A stretch of 64,000 bases of DNA from Plenodomus lindquistii (taxonomy: Eukaryota; Ascomycota; Dothideomycetes; Pleosporales; Leptosphaeriaceae). The stretch spans positions 1,612,001 through 1,676,000 of the forward strand of contig JANUWI010000001.1 of assembly GCA_025504975.1 (NCBI GenBank), given 5' to 3'. Below, piece by piece: positions 58,444-64,000 of this stretch; the first letter of the stretch is position 1, and each line of letters begins with the position of its first letter. The position numbers and the translations under genes are program-made. Below the pieces are notes generated by a model. That model saw only the letters and a program-made list of their open reading frames with translations, was not told the DNA's origin and did not search any database.

Positions 58444-59515
58444 ATGACCTCGACAACCCCCCCAGAAATCGCCTCGCACGTAGAATCCCTCATCCCAAAA
58501 TTCCACCTGACCCGACTCCTCAACTCCGACCAAGCCGGCCGCCGCATCTCCCTCCTCGGCACAATCTCCTCCCAACCCGCCCTCCTAATCGCCGAACGCG
58601 CCGCCTTCGACACATCCCCCACCATCCTCTCCTCCTTCCCCACTTCCCTGCGCAACATCAAAAATCTAGGCGCAAACGACATTTACGCGTGGTTCCTCGC
58701 AAACAGCAATCCCTCTGCCCCGCAAAATGGCGGCACAACCGCGCCGCCGCCGCCAGACTACAAAATCAATCTCATCTACCCGTGCACAGAAAAACACATC
58801 AAAAAGTACGAGGCCCAGCGACTCCGCGTAGTCACTGAAACACCCGCAATTTACACATCCTACATCCGGCCGTACATGTCTGCGCAGCGGGAAAAAGGCG
58901 CGCTAAACTGGATCTACAATATCCTCGAGGGCCGCACAGAGCAGGAAGACGTTATTTACCGTGCGCCTCCCGAAGCGACAGCGCGGCAAGAAGGATTCTT
59001 GCTGCTTCCGGATTTGAACTGGGATCGCACGACGATGGGGAGTCTGCATTTGTTGGGGTTGGTGGAGAGGAGGGATATATGGAGTGTAAGGGATTTGAAG
59101 AAAGGGATGGTGGGCTGGGTAAGGCATATGAGGGATATGATGGTTCGGGCGACGGTGGGGTTGTATCCTGAGTTGGAGCAGGATGAGTTGAAGTGTTATG
59201 TGCATTGTATGTTGTGGCTACGATGAGCTGGGATGAAGAGGACTTGGCTAATGTGGTGGAATAGATCAACCGACGTACTATCACTTTCATATCCATATTG
59301 TGCATGTCTCGCTTGAGGCTGGGGGAACACAGGCTACGGGTAAAGCACTGGGGTTGGAGAACATCATCTCGCAGCTCGAAACGATGGGTGAAGATGAGGA
59401 CGCTGGGATGCAGAATGCGAGTTTGACGTATCATCTTGGAGAGCGGAGTGAGTTGTGGGAGAAGGTGTATTTACCGCTCAAAGAAGGTAGAGAGGTGGAT
59501 GTTGACAGGTTCTGA
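58444..59515 (+). CDS. scavenger mRNA-decapping enzyme DcpS
   Basis: Two exons (58444-59206 and 59265-59515) join in frame across a 58-nt intron into 337 residues. DcpS hydrolyses the m7GpppN cap left after 3'-5' mRNA decay. The histidine triad stretch HFHIHIVHV (261-269) is created just after the splice junction and is followed by SLEAGG. Upstream family features include INLIYPCTEKHIKKYEAQ, YIRPYM, and LLLPDLNWDRTTMGSLHLLGLVERRDIWSVRDL. The N-terminal domain is present, so length and layout are complete. It converges on the Gpr1-like gene, with 117 nt between stops. The start is chosen at the first ATG that fits the family length. Confidence 0.95.
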
Positions 59516-59632
59516 ACATGTGTGGGGGAGAGAAGACATACCAATATTATGTTCAATACCAAAACTTTTGTCTTATGCATCACGACACCAATCACGAGCA
59601 GCTTCAAACACTACCATCTTTCTCCTTACCGC

Positions 59633-61446
59633 TCACCTCCCCAGCAACACTCCTAACGCCACCTCACTACTCTCCCCACTGCTCCCCTCCTCCCTCTCAA
59701 GCCTCCCCAGCCTTTCCCTCATCTCCTCCAACCGTTCCACCCTCTCCATCTCCAGCCTGACCCTCGCCTGTTCCACCATGGTCCTCGCCGCATCAGTCGT
59801 ACTCCCGCTGAGCCTGGCTCCAATCCTGCCTCCTGGCGGATCACTACCCGACCTGGTCAAACTCGCCCTTACACGTGGCCGTCCGCCCGCCCCCAAACTT
59901 CCCACCCGTACCCGTCCCTTCCACACCGCAAAGCTGCCCCACAGCGTTCCATCACTGGTCGGTATGCTCTTCCATGGCCTCTCCCTTACGGTGAAGACGA
60001 CAAAGTTGACGAACCCCATGGATGTAATCAAGATTGTGGAACCGATACGAATAGACCAGACGGGGCGTAGGGCGTACCTGTCGTAGTAGTTCATGCAGTG
60101 CATGGCAAAGGGGATGATCCACATGAGCGTATAGACGATCGGGTAAATGAAGAGAAGGCGCAGTTGGCGGTGGATGCGCGCGCGTTGGCGGTCCATCTGG
60201 CGTTGGCCTGGGCCGGTAAGGGATTGAGGTCGAGACTGGAGGTTGGAGGATGAGGCGAGCGGATCCAGTTCTTCATTTGTGTATGTCTCTCGCGAGAAGG
60301 AGACGGGAGATGTGGTGCTGCGGTCTGTGGGGGGGAGTCGTATTTTGACAATGTGGCCGTTACCGGGAGGTTGAATTTCGTGAATGGTGCAGCCGGATGG
60401 TACGAGTGCTAGGGATGGTCGTCGAGGAGAAGCCAGTGCTGATTTCTCCGGTACATTGTATGAGCTTGCGGACTTGAGAGGCACCGCGCGAGTTGGCGCA
60501 GGACCTGCACGGATGAATGACACATTGGATTCCTTCCGGGATGAGGAGACGATTTCGTGCGCCAGTGACGATGCCTGGCGGTCATTATTGGGCTCCTCGA
60601 AAATCGTCTCGGATATCGGCGAGATGATACTTGATGTATCCCGATCTCTGTCGCAATATGAGCTTGTGAGGGCTGATGTCATCTGCGAGTCGCGAATGTT
60701 CTGGCTTGTTTCGGAGTGGCGGCGGAATGTAATGCCAACGTAGGTGTAGATGGCAGCCGCGAGACCAAAGATGGTGAGAACGATCACATAACGAGGTATC
60801 CATTGCAAAGCCAGTCGATACCAGAAAGGTCGAATGGGAAGCATACAAAAAGCTCCAAGTGATTGATACGCATACGCTGGGTCAGCGAATACAAGCCCTG
60901 CCATTAGTGCTGGGAGGACGAAGGATCCTGCGAAGATGTAATGTCGGTATGGTCTCAAGCCATCTGTTGTTGCAGGTGGACATGGATTGAAGACTTGCAG
61001 CGCACTGTGTATCGCAATGACGAGCACAGCAAAATCTAAGCTGTTGGTAAAAGCCAGTGAAATGCAGTTCAGCTTACTCACCACATGTTTCTGTGCCATA
61101 TTGAATGAGAAAGCCGCTCACTTGGCAGAACGCAGTGTTGCTGCTGATCGGTCCGCGTACGGACGTGAACACGGTGAAGATAAAGTAGCTTGACGATGAC
61201 ACCAATCCGCCGAAGAACAGCAATACTATCAGCCTGAGAAAGGTGTTAGCAATGGCTGACTGGACACGGCGAAGAGACTCACCGATGGCGAAACCGCTTG
61301 TCCATACGACAGAACCAGTATAGGGCCAGTAGAGAAGCTGCCGTACTGACTCCAGAGCAGACCATGGCTGCTATTCGCACTTGAAAAGTTCGAGATACAT
61401 CATTTGGGGCTGTGGACGTGTATGCTGAGACGGCATGTATTTGCAT
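59633..61446 (-). CDS. Git3/Gpr1-type G protein-coupled glucose receptor
   Basis: Three exons (61446-61283, 61233-61082, 61035-59633) join in frame into 572 residues. Family members sense glucose or amino acids and signal through a G-alpha to adenylate cyclase. TM1 and the motif CRMDKRFRHRLIVLLFF span the first junction. QYGTETCDFAVLVIAIHSALQVF spans the second. Five TM segments precede a long Ser-rich third cytoplasmic loop (about 200 residues), then the conserved RQLRLLFIYPIVYTLMWIIPF block and the last TM segments. The C-terminal tail is basic then coiled-coil-like. The start at 61446 gives a short outside N-terminus typical of the group; the frame extends to an ATG at 61647, which I judge less likely. 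Confidence 0.9.
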
Positions 61447-62016
61447 TGGTCGTGAAGCCACCTCTTGTAATAAGACCGGCAACACCGCCCAGGAATGGAC
61501 TGTCATAGCAAAGACTGTTAGGAGATTTCGACAAGGAGAGCTCTCAAATTTCGCGCCGCACAAGGTCATCCAAGGGTACAGCGGAACATAGCGCGGTAGT
61601 GAATGGATAATGTGCACGATGAAGGGGAAGCTAATGGTTGAAGTCATTCACTGTAAGGCTGTATCTACAGTACGATGATTACAGCAGGAGACAGATGGCG
61701 ACACTGAAAGCATGTAAGACCGTAGCGGCTTAACTGGTAGCAGACATACCTCATCGAGACATGGAATCCGATACGATATATCGTTCACTTGGCGATACTG
61801 GGCAACCGGACTCGACCTCCGCTCCACATTTGCGATCTCACTGCCGTGTGGGTCGAGAAGTACTGGAAGACTCGTCGGTATACAAGTCTCGTGTTGCGCC
61901 GAGACACCTTCTTTCATCTGCGAGAAAGTCGTGGTGCGGTGTAGCGAGTAGTCGGCTTTCGCCATCCACGACGGCTGAGCTGACAATACGTCTAAATCGA
62001 CATGGCGAGTGAATGT
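61447..62016. other. intergenic region
   Basis: About 570 nt between the Gpr1-like start and the UCH stop. Its left 200 nt remains in frame with the receptor and could be coding if the upstream ATG is used. Nothing else is seen. Confidence 0.4.
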
Positions 62017-62887
62017 CTAGTCCAGTGCCTCGGCCAACGTGATCAGACTGAAGCGCAAATCGCCTCCTCCAGCTTCGGACTCACGTTTGAGAAAGCTCCG
62101 TACGCCGAGGTCAAGTGCTCGTTGACTAAGAACATCTTCGTCGGCCGCAAGTTGGCCTCGATTAAGTGGACCTTTCCGGCGGCCGTCCAGCTCCCACAAA
62201 TGGTTCTTGGCTGACTTTACAAAGCAAACATAGTGTAGGTCAACGTTGTCTTCAGCGGCAGGTGCAGACGAATCGCCACCCGTAGCTGCATCTTGGTGGG
62301 CGCTCTCGAGTGCCTGTGACTCGTAGAGGAGCTCGGCTCGTTGGTCGGGTTTGAGGGGGATGGCCTCGCTCAGTAGCTTTGCAAGGCTGGACCCGGGCTC
62401 TGGGGGAGCATATCAGTCCACCATAACAACACCGTCTCAGAAGGATTGCGACATACCGATATTGGAGCGTGCTGTGCCGTTTGAGACGCCATGAAGGAGC
62501 CCGATGAGGCCACAAGCGTTCCCAATTGTCTGCTTGTACCATACAACCTCTTCGTCTGAACCAGAGCCGTCGTACTGCGGACGGTCTTTGTCTTCCTGAA
62601 CGCGGAACTGCTCGTATGTGTCGCTGACGGGGAAGACTAGAAGCAGCGCATGAGCTGGACGGGGCACGAAGGCCAGCAGATCGGGATCGTCTATGCTGAA
62701 GACGTCGTGGAAGGCGAGTTTCTGCGACAGCCCCAGTTTGTGGACGAGAGCGGACATGACCTCCGGATTGTTCTCTGTGGTCTGGTGTCAGCCATGAGGC
62801 TCATCGGTATGGCGGGTGCCGTGTCTCACCGAGAGGAATGAACCTCTTCCTGCCGGCCGGGACATCAGGGGACTGTTCGGATGCCAT
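62017..62887 (-). CDS. YUH1: ubiquitin C-terminal hydrolase, UCH-L3/Yuh1 family
   Basis: Three exons (62887-62830, 62774-62457, 62399-62017) join in frame into 252 residues, the usual length for this family. The enzyme removes small adducts from the C-terminus of ubiquitin and related modifiers. The catalytic Cys is in QTIGNACGLIGLLH. The catalytic His is in DLHYVCFV and the Asp in LWELDG, so the triad is complete. The N-terminal FIPLENNPEVMSALVHKLGL is typical and is completed by the first splice. A loop rich in Ala, Glu and Asp between residues about 155 and 180 corresponds to the active-site crossover region. All three junctions keep frame. Confidence 0.94.
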
Positions 62888-63667
62888 GACGACGACGTTG
62901 TTGTTGTTGAGATGGCAGCGGTGGTGGTGTGGGGTTGGATGGAAGGCGCAGTGTGGGATGCTACTTTATACATGCGACGCGACGCGGGGCAAGCAGGCAA
63001 CAAACACTAGGCGTCATGACTACCAGGGATGCCGACAGGCACTACACATGGCATAGAATGATACAAATGATGTCTATGATACGACTGCCTACATCCATTG
63101 CTGCTGCGCTTGGACAGACAGATGTAGGTAGACGTGGTCGCAAAGCCTGTACAAGTTCAGGCGGCAATGCCACCAAGTCGCCAAGAGCTCGCCGCAAAAG
63201 AGTGCCCTTTACAGAGCACGTGTCATTGTCGCATTGCAGGCAAGATGCGAAGTCTGCCGTAGCAAATGCAACCACCTCTGACGTCTTGGTCGGTGATGAT
63301 GATGATGATGATGGCCAGCGACGCGTCTGGACGCGACTGATGATGGCCTGTGCTGGCCTGCGCAGGGAGCTTTCTCAGTGCCCCGCCATCAGTTTGGTTG
63401 GTGAATTTGGCGGACATCGAATTGACTCACGTGTGTGCCATGCATGTCCACATCTCTCCCTCTTCTACGCCACTACTAAGCGCGATTCACCCGAGAACAA
63501 CTGCTCGTACCCTCAGAGCCTCTCTTCTGCCTGGTCGCTGCTCAATTGCCCCTCCATCTCCCCGCCGGCCCATTGCACACGCCGCTGCCCCCAGCTTCAC
63601 GGCCAATTTCTTTACCCCACTACACCCGCGTGCCGTCGACTTTTTCCAACACACCCTCACACGCATC
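62888..63667. other. divergent intergenic region with (GAT)6
   Basis: Upstream regions of UCH (-) and the Arc1-like gene (+). A (GAT)6 microsatellite lies at 63295-63312. The open frames here lack coding character. Confidence 0.5.
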
Positions 63668-64000
63668 ATGGCCAGCACCACCCTCGACGAGAGCCTGGTC
63701 ACGTACCTCAAAGCCCACGCGCCCAACAACGCAGGCGCAGAGACAGACGCTGTCAAGGCGTCGCAGGCCCTCTTCCCCGAGACCACCTACACCGACGCCG
63801 ACAAGACTGAGCTCGGCCAATGGCTGCACACTGCCTCGCACATTGCCTCGTCTGCTGATGACGCCGCAAAGGCCGCCGAGCGTCTGTCGTCACTCAACAC
63901 ACACCTCTCGAGTCGCACCACCATCCTCGGCGCAAAGCCTTCCGTCGCAGACATCGCCATCTACCAGAAGCTTGCGCCCGTTGTGTCCAAATGGAGCGCA
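63668..64000 (+). CDS. Arc1-like aminoacyl-tRNA synthetase cofactor, 5' part
   Basis: The frame opens at the ATG at 63668 and is still open at the window edge, 111 codons later. Codon use is strongly biased to C/G at third positions, as in highly expressed genes. The peptide is mostly helical and ends in a GST C-terminal-like block (LSSRTTILGAKPSVADIAIYQKLAP). This block is found at the N-terminus of Arc1/AIMP-type cofactors and of some eukaryotic synthetases. In yeast Arc1 binds MetRS and GluRS and delivers tRNA. Alternatives are a synthetase with the same appended domain or an eEF1B-type subunit. The downstream tRNA-binding (EMAP-II-like) domain, which would decide this, lies outside the window. 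Confidence 0.6.
   Translation, partial: MASTTLDESLVTYLKAHAPNNAGAETDAVKASQALFPETTYTDADKTELGQWLHTASHIASSADDAAKAAERLSSLNTHLSSRTTILGAKPSVADIAIYQKLAPVVSKWSA

Overview
The window looks like the nuclear genome of a filamentous ascomycete. Genes carry short (about 45-200 nt) GT-AG introns with CTAAC/CTGAC-like branch points, and the gene set is fungal: XlnR, a Git3-type glucose receptor, a Pth11-type rhodopsin-domain protein, Dbp7 and Ppg1. A dothideomycete (Pleosporales-like) origin is my guess; no marker here proves it. Base composition is near 50% GC with no obvious AT-rich RIP blocks. I found no rRNA, tRNA, CRISPR or viral genes. Exon joins were worked out by eye from splice motifs and conserved protein sequence.

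Layout. 1-4.1 kb: a series of promoter-like units on the minus strand with no recognisable protein genes. 4.3-11.2 kb: a TauD-type dioxygenase (-), an 84-aa membrane protein (-) and the splicing helicase Prp22 (+). 11.2-13.9 kb: a second series of promoter-like units, now on the plus strand. The two series therefore point outwards from the gene block. 15.4-18.8 kb: an unknown protein (-) and an aldehyde dehydrogenase (-). 22.3-25.5 kb: the xylanolytic regulator XlnR (+). 25.5-34.3 kb: gene-poor DNA with a 204-bp MITE and one small two-exon candidate gene. 34.4-43.6 kb: Dbp7 (-), a Pth11-like receptor (-), pantothenate synthetase (+) and ADH1 (+). 44.1-64 kb is dense: Gid8 (-), uridine kinase (+), Ppg1 (-), a P/Q/Y-rich protein (+), Pps1-like phosphatase (-), Pol delta subunit 4 (-), DcpS (+), Gpr1-like receptor (-), a ubiquitin C-terminal hydrolase (-) and the 5' end of an Arc1-like gene (+).

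Shared themes. Several genes concern carbon sensing and use (XlnR, Gpr1-like receptor, Gid8, ADH1, aldehyde dehydrogenase). Others act in RNA metabolism (Prp22, Dbp7, DcpS) or signalling phosphatases (Ppg1, Pps1). This is ordinary fungal gene order rather than a pathway cluster, and I see no secondary-metabolite backbone gene.

The most unusual feature is the pair of outward-facing promoter-like series. At least ten units carry a TATA box and a pyrimidine-rich leader, and four share TATAAA, then TTCA about 26-32 nt on, then CCAAAAG about 23-30 nt further. In most, the first ATG opens only a very short frame. I cannot match these to a known family.
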